Assembly: GCA_016715865.1 (NCBI GenBank)
Contig: JADJXM010000007.1
Span: 291,233-355,232 of the forward strand
Direction: 5' to 3'
DNA: 64,000 nt
Source of the DNA: Acidobacteriota bacterium
Lineage (GTDB): Bacteria > Acidobacteriota > Blastocatellia > RBC074
Below, piece by piece: positions 28,458 to 43,311 of the stretch. The stretch's first letter is position 1; each line of letters opens with the position of its first letter. The notes beneath the pieces were generated by a model. The model saw only the letters and a list, made by a program, of their open reading frames with translations. It did no database searches and was not told where the DNA came from. Made by a program: the position numbers and the translations under genes.

Positions 28458-29096
28458 TTAATCCAGTCGTTTGACACGGATGTTTTTATACTGAATTGTG
28501 CTCTTCGGATCGTGCGCCTGCAAAGCGAAGGTCCCCTTATCGAGGATGCGGGTGAAATCGGCTCCCGGCTTGCGGTCGGCGGGTTCATCCCAATCGACGG
28601 CGACCTTGTCGTTGACCTTGATCGTGACGTGCTTGCCTTTGACGATTATGTGGTAGGTGTACCATTCGTTGTCGTTGACCAGCTGTTCCTTAACATCCTG
28701 GACGCCGTACAGGCCGCCCGTCCGGCGCCAGTCGGTATGAGTCTGATTGACCTGGACTTCATATCCGTGTTTCGGCCAGCCAGTCGCCTGGTACTGGGTA
28801 TGGATGTAGATGCCGCCGTTCGACCCCGGTGTGGTTTTAGCGTCGATCTTGAGCTCGAAATTTATAAACGGCTTTTCATCGCCGACATAATAAAGATGGC
28901 TGCGGCTGCCGTGGGCCGTGAAAGCGCCATCCTGGATCGACCATGCATCCTGATTTTCGTCGGCCATCTTCCAACCGTTAAAACTCTTGCCGTCGAATAT
29001 CGTCTTGAAGCCCTTCTCTTCCTTCACCTGGCCGGTAACGGCAAAGGCGAGCGTGAGCGCTACGATGATGACTGAGAAAATTCTGCTATGTTTCAT
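28458..29096 (-). CDS. Secreted DUF1080 (3-keto-disaccharide hydrolase-like) protein
   Basis: A 212-residue exported protein with the DUF1080 fold, a concanavalin-like beta sandwich. The signal peptide is KHSRIFSVIIVALTLAFAVTG. Family landmarks are FKTIFDGKSFNGWKM, FELKIDAKTTPGSNGGIYIHTQ, GYEVQVNQTH, and the C-terminal GTFALQAHDPKSTIQYKNIRVKRL. Members act on modified disaccharides or polysaccharides outside the cytoplasm. The start follows AGGAGATCAGGTA. Confidence 0.9.
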   Translation of the reverse strand: MKHSRIFSVIIVALTLAFAVTGQVKEEKGFKTIFDGKSFNGWKMADENQDAWSIQDGAFTAHGSRSHLYYVGDEKPFINFELKIDAKTTPGSNGGIYIHTQYQATGWPKHGYEVQVNQTHTDWRRTGGLYGVQDVKEQLVNDNEWYTYHIIVKGKHVTIKVNDKVAVDWDEPADRKPGADFTRILDKGTFALQAHDPKSTIQYKNIRVKRLD

Positions 29097-29221
29097 TACC
29101 TGATCTCCTCGATTCCAAATGATAATTCTGTCAATTCATGACGCAGGATGGCCATCAAACCATCCGGGAGGCAGGATCGTCAAGTCCCCTGAACGATTTG
29201 GACGATCCGGTTGATTTTCGG

Positions 29222-30355
<1,134 letters not shown>

Positions 30356-30391
30356 GCGGGATAGAGGAATGGAGACAAGGCCACCTGCTGA

Positions 30392-31789
<1,398 letters not shown>

Positions 31790-31967
31790 CGTTTGCCGTC
31801 GATAAGAGATTCAGATCTGATCAGAAAAAGAGCGGAGTGACGAGCGATCCAGCTCTTCACTCCGCTTCCATCTTATGCAGTCGACGTCCCGCGTCAAGAC
31901 GGGATGGCCGTCTCTTCCCGGATCAGTATGATTCCAGAGAAGAAATAATTTTTCAGGCCGGCAGGGT

Positions 31968-32456
<489 letters not shown>

Positions 32457-32499
32457 CATGCCGCCGCCCGGAGTTCATCCACCGGGCGGCAAGGCCAAC

Positions 32500-32778
32500 C
32501 TAATATTTCGTGTAGGGAAGAAGCGCGATGTTTCTCGCGCGCTTGATCGCCTCGGTCAGTTTCCGCTGCTGCCATGCGGTGACTCCAGTGAGACGCCGCG
32601 GCATGATCTTGCCGTTCTCTGCAATGAAGGATTGCAGCAGTTTGATATCCTTATAATCGATGTAGTCGATCTTCTCGGACGACAGCCGCGAAGTACGTCG
32701 ACGACGCCCGCCGCCTGACCTGACCGGACGGTTCGAGCCCCTGCCCCTGTCATCACTATCTCTTTCCATTCTCGCCAT
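32500..32778 (-). CDS. rpsR: 30S ribosomal protein S18
   Basis: A 92-residue S18. The core KIDYIDYKDIKLLQSFIAENGKIMPRRLTG is standard, and TEAIKRARNIALLPY ends the protein. The N-terminal 30 residues are arginine-rich. It lies between rpsF and rplI; no ssb gene is inserted between rpsF and rpsR as in some bacteria. Confidence 0.97.
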   Translation of the reverse strand: MARMERDSDDRGRGSNRPVRSGGGRRRRTSRLSSEKIDYIDYKDIKLLQSFIAENGKIMPRRLTGVTAWQQRKLTEAIKRARNIALLPYTKY

Positions 32779-32828
32779 ATGTATGCCTCGCTTTCTTTTT
32801 CAAATTCGCTCGATCAAGGATCTCCTGG

Positions 32829-33243
<415 letters not shown>

Positions 33244-33333
33244 GTGGATGATAGAGCCTGACGCCACTGAGTCGTCAGGCAAGGAGCGAAGCGGGTCATT
33301 GACGGGAGCAATCCCGGAAACCCTGCTTCGTTT

Positions 33334-33894
33334 TCAGTTATATTTCGACATCGCATCAGCGATGCCGATTGTCAAAATATCTTCGATCGCATCCGAAGCG
33401 GTCTCGACCATCAGTTTGAGCGCTTCACGATCCTTGCGCGGGAATTCGGCGAGCACGAAAGACGCCGTGTCGGCGACCGGATGCTCGGGGGCGATCCCCA
33501 TGCGAATCCGTGGAAACTCCTGCGTATTCAGTCTGGCGATCATCGATTTCAACCCATTATGACCGCCGGCACTTCCCTGGCGGCGGATCCGTATCCGCCC
33601 GAATGGGAGCGCAAGATCGTCACTGATGACCAGCACTCGGGAAGGATCCGCTACCTGGTATCGCGACATGAGACCGGAAACCGCTGTGCCGCTCAGGTTC
33701 ATGAAGGTCTGCGGTTTGACCAGCAGCAGGGTATGGCCACCGATCGTCGCGCGCGCCGTCAAGGCCTGACATTCCGCCGTGCGGACTTCCCTTCCGGTTC
33801 GGCGCGCCAGCTCATCAATGACCAGGAATCCACAATTGTGGCGCGTCAGTTCATACTTCGGGCCGGGATTTCCCAACCCAACGATCAGCCACAT
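33334..33894 (-). CDS. pth: Peptidyl-tRNA hydrolase
   Basis: A 186-residue enzyme that frees tRNA from stalled peptides. It starts MWLIVGLGNPGPKYELTRHN with the catalytic His19; QTFMNLSG and VISDDLALPFGRIRIR with the family Asp are present. It sits between rplY and rpsF, as in many genomes. The start has only weak upstream signals. Confidence 0.96.
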   Translation of the reverse strand: MWLIVGLGNPGPKYELTRHNCGFLVIDELARRTGREVRTAECQALTARATIGGHTLLLVKPQTFMNLSGTAVSGLMSRYQVADPSRVLVISDDLALPFGRIRIRRQGSAGGHNGLKSMIARLNTQEFPRIRMGIAPEHPVADTASFVLAEFPRKDREALKLMVETASDAIEDILTIGIADAMSKYN

Positions 33895-33920
33895 AAGTCA
33901 CCCACCGCGGCAGTTCATGT

Positions 33921-34016
33921 AGAGGAATACTCCTCTCAGGTCTTGCCCTTCCTGAACACTTCGGGGGCAGAGGATTACTCCTCTTCGGTCTTGCCCTTCT
34001 TGATCACCTCGGGCTC
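33921..34016. repeat. 48-bp imperfect tandem duplication at the end of rplY
   Basis: Units 33921-33968 and 33969-34016 match at about 40 of 48 positions. The second unit holds the last codons of rplY; the first lies beyond its stop codon and could encode a similar tail (EVFRKGKT) that ends at TGA. Confidence 0.8.
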
Positions 34017-34616
34017 GGCCACGGGCTCGACCTCGGCGGTCGTCTCTTCAGCCGCGCGCGGAGCCGCCACATTGCAGATGACAGTTTCAGGATCGGTGAC
34101 GATCTCGACCTTCTCGCCGAGATCCAGGTCCTTGACGCTCAAGTGCGTGCCGATGCCGAGAGCTGACACATCAACAGTGATCTCTTCCGGCAGGTCGCCG
34201 GGGAGGCACCGGACCGTCAACGTGTGAGTGACGAAATCCAGGACGCCCTCGGAGCTCTTGACGCCTTCAGCTTCGCCGGTCAGCCGAACCGAGACCTCGA
34301 AAGTAGTCTTCTCTGTCATCGAGATCCGAATCAGATCAACGTGCAGGAGTGATCCCTTGATGGGATCGAGCTGCAATTCGGCCACCTTGACCGGCATCAG
34401 CGCCCCATCGAGGTTGAGCGAAATGATCTTGTTTCGGCCATGCTTCCTGACAATGGCGGCGAACTCCCGCTTGACGATGGACGAACTCGCCGCTGCAGTC
34501 TCGCCTCCGTAAACGGTGATGGGCACGAGGCCGGCGGCCCGCATGCGTTTCATTGCATTCTTGCCACGATCGTCTCGATTTGTGGCGGTCAAAATAATCT
34601 CGTTTTCCACGCTCAT
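33975..34616 (-). CDS. rplY: 50S ribosomal protein L25 (CTC form)
   Basis: A 213-residue long-form L25, which binds 5S rRNA. The N-terminal L25 domain is followed by the TL5/CTC C-terminal domain (LTGEAEGVKSSEGVLDFVTHTLTVRCLPGDLPE). The tail is acidic, ending KKGKTEEE. I start it at ATG 34616, six bases after GGAG. It lies between prs and pth on the same strand. Confidence 0.95.
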   Translation of the reverse strand: MSVENEIILTATNRDDRGKNAMKRMRAAGLVPITVYGGETAAASSSIVKREFAAIVRKHGRNKIISLNLDGALMPVKVAELQLDPIKGSLLHVDLIRISMTEKTTFEVSVRLTGEAEGVKSSEGVLDFVTHTLTVRCLPGDLPEEITVDVSALGIGTHLSVKDLDLGEKVEIVTDPETVICNVAAPRAAEETTAEVEPVAEPEVIKKGKTEEE

Positions 34617-34653
34617 AACAAACTCCAAGGTCAATACAACGATATGAAAAAGT

Positions 34654-35622
34654 TCAGATGAAGAGCCTGCTGACAGAGGTCTCGTCGTGAATCGACTTGA
34701 TCGCTTCGGCCAGTAAAGGCGCTATACTCAGATATTCAAACAACGGCGCTTCGCATCCCGGGTTCTCGGGGAGTGTATTGGTCAGCACGACCTTCTCGAG
34801 GGGCGAATTCCTGATCCGCTCGATCGCGTTGCCTGACAGCACCGCGTGAACACAGCTTGTCAAAATCCTGCGCGCGCCATTGCCTTTCAACGCTTCGGCA
34901 ACCTTGGTCAGAGTTCCGGCTGTGTCGACCATGTCGTCAACGATCAGCACGTCGCGATCATCGACATTGCCGATCACATTCATGACTTCGGCCTCGGAGT
35001 GACCAGGCTGCGATTTGTCGCGCCGTTTGTCGACGATGGCGAAATCGGCATTCAGCCGTTTAGCATATGCTCTTGCACGCTCAGCGCCGCCCGGGTCAGG
35101 CGCGACCACAACCAGATCCTCGACCGGATTCCGGGAAAAATAATCGATCATCACCGGCGCGGCGAAAAGATGATCGACCGGAATGTCAAAGAAACCCTGG
35201 ATCTGCGGGGCATGCAGATCGACCGCCAGGACACGATTCGCCCCGGCAGTTCGGATCAGATTCGCGACCAGTTTGGCCGAAATCGGAATCCTCGGCCGGT
35301 CCTTCTTGTCCCCTCGCGCATACCCGTAATACGGTATGACAGCGGTGATCCGATCGGCCGACGATCGCCTGAATGCGTCGGTCATAATCAGCAGTTCCAT
35401 CAAATGCGAATCGACAGGCGGACTCGTCGACTGCACGATGAAGACGTCGCTCCCGCGCACGTTCTCGAGAATCTGGAAATTGAATTCCCCATCTGGAAAT
35501 CGTGTCGTGTTCGAACGCCCCAATGGTATGCCGAGATACTGGCATATCTCTTCAGCCAGCCGGCGATGGGCATTGCCAGAAAATATCTGTAGGCTATTCA
35601 CGGCTTTCGGTAACGGGGGCAA
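34654..35622 (-). CDS. prs: Ribose-phosphate pyrophosphokinase
   Basis: The enzyme makes PRPP from ribose 5-phosphate and ATP for nucleotide, histidine and tryptophan synthesis. The protein has LQIFSGNAHRRLAEEI, DLHAPQIQGFFDIPVDHL, the PRPP-binding PDPGGAERARAYAKRL and VLIVDDMVDTAGTL. The start could be TTG at 35622 (AGGAG about ten bases upstream) or GTG at 35601. Length is about 315-322 residues, normal for the family. Confidence 0.97.
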   Translation of the reverse strand: MPPLPKAVNSLQIFSGNAHRRLAEEICQYLGIPLGRSNTTRFPDGEFNFQILENVRGSDVFIVQSTSPPVDSHLMELLIMTDAFRRSSADRITAVIPYYGYARGDKKDRPRIPISAKLVANLIRTAGANRVLAVDLHAPQIQGFFDIPVDHLFAAPVMIDYFSRNPVEDLVVVAPDPGGAERARAYAKRLNADFAIVDKRRDKSQPGHSEAEVMNVIGNVDDRDVLIVDDMVDTAGTLTKVAEALKGNGARRILTSCVHAVLSGNAIERIRNSPLEKVVLTNTLPENPGCEAPLFEYLSIAPLLAEAIKSIHDETSVSRLFI

Positions 35623-35635
35623 TCCGCCCCGACTC

Positions 35636-35760
<125 letters not shown>

Positions 35761-35832
35761 AGCCGCATTGAGTTCGCGATGTCTCGTGAGATTCAGTACG
35801 GCGTCACTGCAGCATCCGGGAAGCGAAGGAGG

Positions 35833-36753
35833 CTATCCGTTAAGTGCGCGCGCAATCTCCAGCTGATAATCGTGACGGCTCAATGTGCGCACGGAAGCGC
35901 ACCACCAGCCGGACCGGCTCAGATCGTCTGCGGCAACAGAAAGTGCCCGCTCGCTGTCAAAGATCGCAAAAATAGTCGAACCGCTGCCCGACATCAACAC
36001 ACCAGCGGCGCCAGAGGTTGTCAGTCCCGCCTTGATTTCCGCAATCAGCGGATACTTCGCATGCACCGGAATTTCGAGATCATTGTGCAGAAAGGGGATG
36101 ATCCGCCCGGCTCCGCCGATCCCTGCCGATATGGCGGCATGAGCGGCCTCAAGAGAAAGAGGCATCTTAACGACGGGGCTCACTTTTGTCAACTCAGGGG
36201 GAAGGCTCGAGTAGACGTCACCGGTTGGGATATGGAGTCCGGGGTTGACGAGCAGCAGGAAATCTTCGTTGATATCAGCGAGCGGATAGACCTCTTCACC
36301 GCGCCCGACGCCGATTGCGGTTCCGCCGGTCAGAAAGAAGGGCACATCCGAGCCGAGAGAGGCTCCGATTCGGCGCAAAGCCGGCAGATCGAGCCGGGTC
36401 TCCCAGAGCGCTCCGAGAGCGAGCATCGTCACCGCGGCGTTGCTGCTTCCGCCGCCCAGTCCGGCGCCCATTGGAATCCTTTTTTCGATCGAGATTCTGA
36501 CGCCCCTGCGCAGTCCCGTCAGATCCAGAACGGCGCGCGCCGCACGCCATACCAGATTAGTCTGATCGGTCGGCACCTGAGGATGATCGCTCACTACTTC
36601 GATCCCCTCTTCGAGAGCCGTGAATGTCAGGCGATCGCAGACGCTGACCGTCTGGAGCAGCGTCCGCAGCTCATGAAACCCGTCGGCCCGCTTGCCAAGG
36701 ATCTCGAGTGTCCAGTTGATCTTGGCGTATGAAGGAAGAATCAGCGTCGTCAT
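35833..36753 (-). CDS. ispE: 4-diphosphocytidyl-2-C-methyl-D-erythritol kinase
   Basis: A GHMP-family kinase of the MEP isoprenoid pathway. It starts with LPSYAKINWTLEILGKRADGFHELRTLLQTV. The ATP loop is PMGAGLGGGSSNAAV, and LMSGSGSTIFAIF lies near the end. It has 306 residues, the normal length. The TPR-protein gene ends 12 bases before its start and tRNA-Gln follows it. Confidence 0.95.
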   Translation of the reverse strand: MTTLILPSYAKINWTLEILGKRADGFHELRTLLQTVSVCDRLTFTALEEGIEVVSDHPQVPTDQTNLVWRAARAVLDLTGLRRGVRISIEKRIPMGAGLGGGSSNAAVTMLALGALWETRLDLPALRRIGASLGSDVPFFLTGGTAIGVGRGEEVYPLADINEDFLLLVNPGLHIPTGDVYSSLPPELTKVSPVVKMPLSLEAAHAAISAGIGGAGRIIPFLHNDLEIPVHAKYPLIAEIKAGLTTSGAAGVLMSGSGSTIFAIFDSERALSVAADDLSRSGWWCASVRTLSRHDYQLEIARALNG

Positions 36754-36765
36754 TCGTTCGACAGG

Positions 36766-38853
<2,088 letters not shown>

Positions 38854-38868
38854 GCTTATTCCTGCATT

Positions 38869-38950
38869 CAGTTTCCAGTTTCAAGTTTTCAGTTTCCAGT
38901 GATCTATTGAACCAAAGCTGATGAAATCTGGAAACTGGAAACTGGAAACT
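38869..38950. repeat. Facing seven-base-period arrays (TTTCCAG / CTGGAAA)
   Basis: The left arm 38869-38900 (TTTCCAGT, TTTCAAGT, TTTCAGT, TTTCCAGT) faces the right arm 38927-38950 (three CTGGAAA units). The spacer is 26 bases. It lies between two genes on the same strand. Confidence 0.8.
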
Positions 38951-38959
38951 TTTATACCG

Positions 38960-39442
38960 TCATCCCCGTTTTTCCGCGGTGTTGGCAATCACCGCGCGAA
39001 CCCACTCTCCGCGCCGGGGAAAGCTGTAGAGAATAAGAAAGATAGCGACCACTCCCAGACGCCAGCTATATTGATAGTCTGAGGTCATCATGTAAGCTAT
39101 CAGACCGATGATAGCGACCGCTTCGGCAATCGCAGCGCCAATAATCGAGGTCATGCCGAGCTGCCGCAGTATCGCACTGGCGCCGCCGGAGGCGGCCTGC
39201 GAAAGCATCATCCGCGACAAGAAGATCCGGCGGAGCGCGACTACCATGACGCCCAGTACGACGACCGTCGAATAGATCACACGCCCCCATTTTTCACTGC
39301 CCGGTGCGGACTCAGCAGGGGTGATCACCTGCGCGATGATCAAAAACATGACCACTGAAAAGAGAAACGTGGCGACAAACATCAATGTTGTTTTATAACG
39401 TTGATCAATGATCTTCTGCGTATCCGACGGAATATAATCCAT
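38960..39442 (-). CDS. Small integral membrane protein of unknown function
   Basis: A 160-residue protein with four predicted helices: LMFVATFLFSVVMFLIIAQV, VIYSTVVVLGVMVVALRRIF, IIGAAIAEAVAIIGLIAYMM and LGVVAIFLILYSF. I start it at ATG 39442, eight bases after GGAG; a longer frame would overlap the next gene. I do not recognise the family. The layout recalls small c-subunit-like membrane proteins, without support. Confidence 0.8.
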   Translation of the reverse strand: MDYIPSDTQKIIDQRYKTTLMFVATFLFSVVMFLIIAQVITPAESAPGSEKWGRVIYSTVVVLGVMVVALRRIFLSRMMLSQAASGGASAILRQLGMTSIIGAAIAEAVAIIGLIAYMMTSDYQYSWRLGVVAIFLILYSFPRRGEWVRAVIANTAEKRG

Positions 39443-39494
39443 AAAAGGATCTCCAAAATTAAAATATGGCCGCGCGGTGTCGTGACCTTTGGCA

Positions 39495-40152
39495 TCAATC
39501 AGTCGCGCCCTTTCGATGCTCGATGACCAGGTCGTCACTGGTGCCTTTGCGTCGATCGGCTCCGCGGGAGGTCAACCGATAACTATCCGCTTTACCGTTG
39601 AAATCGAACTGCTCGCCCCACAGATCGAATCGCAAAGGAGATACCAGGTATCGCGGAGACAGGTAATCCAGCAGCTCTCCGATTTCATCTGCTTCGACGA
39701 AGACGCCGCGATCACGGTGATAGGCGGTGAGACCCTCTTCAAGCTGCTTGAGCGAGATCATCGTCCGGCGTTCCTTTTCACGCCTGACAGCCTCGTCGAT
39801 CAGTTCGAATGATTCCCATTGCCGGTCACCGAGTCTCACTTCAGCTACCTTCCAGGTCTTCTTATCCTGCACCAGCCTGAAGGCTGTCTCGATCTGAGCT
39901 TCGACTATGACGCCTCCCCCACCGACTCCCGGAGATATATTCTTGATCCGCACCTCATTCGATTTCAGGTTTGCTCCACCCATCTTCTGCAGGGCTTCAC
40001 GTGCCTGCCGAACGCCGAGCACATCGGCAGCGGAGTAAGCCACGCCAATCAAACCCAGGCAAATCGCTGTCGCCAGTGAGATCGAAGCAGCCTAGCGCTC
40101 CGATTCTGCGTAAGCCATGTATTAGATGTCGAGGATATTTCATTTTCATCAT
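39495..40152 (-). CDS. Exported protein with GspG-like C-terminal domain, frameshifted near its start
   Basis: From about 40090 to 39495 one frame encodes a mature protein with helix QAREALQKMGG and a C-terminal stretch like the type II secretion pseudopilin GspG (PLRFDLWGEQFDFNGKADSYRLTSRGADRRKGTSDDLV). Its natural start is missing from that frame. An ATG at 40152, six bases after AGGA, opens a second frame (MMKMKYPRHLIHGLRRIGAL) which meets the first one at about 40090. Joined, they give a proper signal peptide (IGAL + AASISLATAICLGLIGVA). So one extra base near 40085-40093 breaks the gene, or is a sequence error. A TTG at 40052 could give a truncated start. Confidence 0.7.
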
Positions 40153-40265
40153 AGACAATCCTGTTCCTGTCGTTTCAATCATTCGTTTCAATCGAGTATG
40201 AGGCTTCAGCGGAAAAGACATGTTCGATTAATATTAACAAAGAAAGCTGTCAAACTAAACCCGGC

Positions 40266-41120
40266 TTAGACCGCCATCAAAGCCTCTGTCAAGCGAACAA
40301 CGGCAACCATCTCGATCACATCATGGACACGAATCAGGCGCGCACCCCGTTCGATCCCGAGAGCGACTGCCGCGGCGGTCCCGGCCAGCCGTTCTCGTTC
40401 ATCGTCCCGTTGAAATCCCGCCAGGTAGAGGTCAAGAGTTTTCGGGATGAATGATTTGCGTGAAGGACCGAGCAGGGCAGGCAGATCGAAGTCGCCGGAC
40501 AGGCGGTCGAGCCCCTGTATCAACTGAAGATTCTGTTCAGGCGTTTTGCCGAATCCGATGCCGGGATCGATGATCAGTTTATCCCGCTGAACGCCCCTTT
40601 TGACGGCTTCATCGATGGACGCCGAGAGCATGCGTATGACCTCATCGAAGATATCATCGACCGGCGGGAGTTTTTGCATCGTCTCTGGCGTGCCGCGGGA
40701 ATGCATGAGCGCCAGCGCCGCCCCCGTCTCTGCAGCGACATCCGCCAGTTCGGCATCGAACCGCAATCCGCTGATGTCGTTAATGAGCTCTGCACCATGA
40801 GCGATGGCCTCGACTGCCACCTCGTGTTTGGTCGTATCGATCGAGATCGGAATGCGCAAATTTCCCTTCAGACCGTCAATGACAGGCAAAACACGATCAA
40901 GCTCTTCTTCGACGGTGACAGGCTTCGAACCTGGTCTTGTCGACTCACCGCCGATATCCAGAAGATCCGCCCCCTGGGCCTCGATTTCGAGCGCACGTTC
41001 AATGGCGCGTTCGACACTGACGAATCGCCCGCCGTCCGAAAATGAGTCGGGCGTCACGTTGAGCACACCCATCACCTGGACACGTTGTTCAATCGCAAGA
41101 GAGTTTCTGATCAGTTTCAT
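40266..41120 (-). CDS. folP: Dihydropteroate synthase
   Basis: The enzyme joins p-aminobenzoate to the pterin in folate synthesis and is the target of sulfonamides. It has VMGVLNVTPDSFSDGG, DIGGESTRPGS, ISIDTTKHEVA, NDISGLR, DPGIGFGKT and LLGPSRKSF, and ends with the RVHDV motif. ATG at 41120 is the likely start; the frame could extend to a TTG at 41129. Confidence 0.96.
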   Translation of the reverse strand: MKLIRNSLAIEQRVQVMGVLNVTPDSFSDGGRFVSVERAIERALEIEAQGADLLDIGGESTRPGSKPVTVEEELDRVLPVIDGLKGNLRIPISIDTTKHEVAVEAIAHGAELINDISGLRFDAELADVAAETGAALALMHSRGTPETMQKLPPVDDIFDEVIRMLSASIDEAVKRGVQRDKLIIDPGIGFGKTPEQNLQLIQGLDRLSGDFDLPALLGPSRKSFIPKTLDLYLAGFQRDDERERLAGTAAAVALGIERGARLIRVHDVIEMVAVVRLTEALMAV

Positions 41121-41136
41121 GCTCGTCAATTAATGG

Positions 41137-41946
41137 TCATTTTATCTCGAGGATAACGCGATCGCCGCTGCGCGCGCCAAGATGTTCAGCCGCCGATCCG
41201 CACCAGAGAGCGATCTCCCAGTAACCGGCGCTCCCGGGATAGGCGAAGAGATCGCCCCGCTGGGCAACCGCAGCGAAATGGCTTCCGAACTGTGTTATCC
41301 GGCGACCGCCCAGTATCATCTCAGCGGCCGGTTTCTCGCCGTCATTCAGTTGCAGTTCCCGTTCGGTGAAACCGGTGATGAGGTTGCCGAACCTGTCGAC
41401 ATACAGGATCGTTGCTTCAATTGTTCCCCGTTCGGCATCGTGTTTCGGCTGCGGGATGTCGAAAGATACCGGATCAATCACCCGCTCGCCGAACTCAGCA
41501 TCCGGCACGCCCAGCGAATGGTGTGCCGCCACCGGCGCGAAAATGTCTCGACCGTGGAAAGTCGCGCAGACAGGGTGGCGAAAGTATTCTTCATTCGTCA
41601 GGCTGTGGACGCGCACGTCTCGTTCAAATTGATGGATGAAACTGAAAAGGCCGTTATCGGGGCCGATAAAGCTGTAGTCCGCGGTTTCGATGATGATCGG
41701 GCGGCGGGCTGAGCCGACGCCGGGATCGACCACGGCCACGTGGATCGTCCCTTCGGGAAATTCGCGATAACAGGCGCCGAGAGTGAAAGCTCCCGCCGTC
41801 ACATCCTGTGGTGGAATGTCGTGGGTCAGATCGATGATCCGTGCCGCCGGGTTGATCGAGACAATAACGCCCTTGACTGCCGGTACGAAATAATCGGCGA
41901 CGCCGAAATCTGTGAGCAATGTGATAATTGAGGATCGAGGTCGCAC
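41137..41946 (-). CDS. SAM hydroxide adenosyltransferase (DUF62 family)
   Basis: A member of the family that cleaves S-adenosylmethionine to adenosine and methionine with water, related to fluorinase. It shows ITLLTDFGVADYFV, VKGVIVSINPAARIIDLTHDIPPQDV, VVDPGVGS and FIGPDNGLFSF. GTG at 41946, ten bases after AAGGA, is my preferred start; TTG at 41970 is possible. It lies directly upstream of folP on the same strand. Confidence 0.9.
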   Translation of the reverse strand: MRPRSSIITLLTDFGVADYFVPAVKGVIVSINPAARIIDLTHDIPPQDVTAGAFTLGACYREFPEGTIHVAVVDPGVGSARRPIIIETADYSFIGPDNGLFSFIHQFERDVRVHSLTNEEYFRHPVCATFHGRDIFAPVAAHHSLGVPDAEFGERVIDPVSFDIPQPKHDAERGTIEATILYVDRFGNLITGFTERELQLNDGEKPAAEMILGGRRITQFGSHFAAVAQRGDLFAYPGSAGYWEIALWCGSAAEHLGARSGDRVILEIK

Positions 41947-42046
41947 GATATCTTTGTCCTTAAAGATCAATGGCCGCCCGGGAGCGATGATTCCCGGGCG
42001 GCTTGTTTTGTGGTCAATTATGCCTCAGGCAATCGGCGATCCTGGC

Positions 42047-43105
42047 TTATTGCTGCGAACTGGCCGGAGCAGCCGTCCGGATCAGCAACTCCGTGCCCGG
42101 TTCGAGGACCATATCCTTGCCGCCATCGATGAAGACCGAGCCGGCGCCGGCGCCCGCTCCGATTGCAGCCCCGATCGCTGCGCCCTTGCCTCCGCCTGCA
42201 ATACCACCAATGATCGCCCCGAGCGCCGCTCCGCCGACTCCCCGCACAGCGGTATCTTTCGACCGACTGCCGGTTTCGACGTTGCCCTCTTCATCAACGG
42301 TCTTGACCGTCTCGCTCTGGTATACCTTTTCGACTTGAGCCGCCATTCGTCCGCTTCTGCCATCCCGCAACTGTATCGTATCGAAGACCAGCGACAGTTC
42401 GGTCTTGCCCGTTGCCTTGCCCGATCTGTTCAGCTTGGCGATATGACCTTCGATTGTGGCTTCGGCGTAGTCGCTCGGATCGAGCACCACGGCCACAAAT
42501 CGATCACCCTCACGATTGGTCTTGGTGTTGATCTGAGTCGTCAGGCGAATCTTCATCTGAACGCCATCCGGCACATTGACGGCTCCGCGCCCCTGCGGTG
42601 CGGTGCGTGGGCGTGTATTCGCGACGGTTTGAGGCTCATTTACCTGCCGATCCTCAACCTGATTCCTCGCAACATTATCACCACCCGACGAATTGATCGC
42701 AGCAATTACCGTTTTCCCCAGATTAGCCGGGATCGAAACAGAGTATGGTCGTCCGAAATAACCGTCGTTGTATGCGACCTCAAACCCGATCCGATATCCT
42801 TCCTGATATTCGATGCGGGTTCCCAACTTCTCAGTGTATGTGCGATCGGCGTTGTGGAAAGCCTCGCTGTTCTCGAACTCACGCGGAGCGCCGTCAGTGA
42901 AATCGCTCTTCCCCTTGACGAACCCATCTTCATACCCGGCTCGATACCCGTGCTCATAAGCATATCGATACGATGCCGTCGTGTTCGTTTGTATCTTCGG
43001 CCGGGTCTTGGCCCGCGTCTGAGCCGTGACTTCAACCCCTGCCGCAAACAAACAAAGGGCCAGCGAAAAGATCAGGCCTCTGTTTAAGAAATATCTTGCG
43101 TTCAT
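42047..43105 (-). CDS. Exported glycine-zipper protein
   Basis: A 352-residue exported protein. The signal peptide (RGLIFSLALCLFAAGVEVTA) is followed by YRYAYEHGYRAGYEDGFVKG and RIEYQEGYRIGFEVAYNDGY repeats, a beta domain (VQMKIRLTTQINTKTNREGD), and a C-terminal glycine zipper (GAALGAIIGGIAGGGKGAAIG) that can insert in membranes. I start it at ATG 43105, preceded by GGAGGAGG. The function is unknown; it is probably an outer-membrane or envelope structural protein. Confidence 0.82.
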   Translation of the reverse strand: MNARYFLNRGLIFSLALCLFAAGVEVTAQTRAKTRPKIQTNTTASYRYAYEHGYRAGYEDGFVKGKSDFTDGAPREFENSEAFHNADRTYTEKLGTRIEYQEGYRIGFEVAYNDGYFGRPYSVSIPANLGKTVIAAINSSGGDNVARNQVEDRQVNEPQTVANTRPRTAPQGRGAVNVPDGVQMKIRLTTQINTKTNREGDRFVAVVLDPSDYAEATIEGHIAKLNRSGKATGKTELSLVFDTIQLRDGRSGRMAAQVEKVYQSETVKTVDEEGNVETGSRSKDTAVRGVGGAALGAIIGGIAGGGKGAAIGAAIGAGAGAGSVFIDGGKDMVLEPGTELLIRTAAPASSQQ

Positions 43106-43311
43106 TGATTGCCTCCTCCAAATATCCTTATCCTGGGTCATTCTTCGTTAAGGGGGATAAAAATGCTGGTGCTTTTCCGATATCATTTTAATGATACAGT
43201 ACAATCTTTGAGTCTCAAACTCACAGGCGCGTTGCACGCAAGGTCTGAAAATTTTCGACTGCGCATAATTTAAGGTTTTGCCATCCTGAACGGTGAGGCT
43301 ATGATTTAAAT

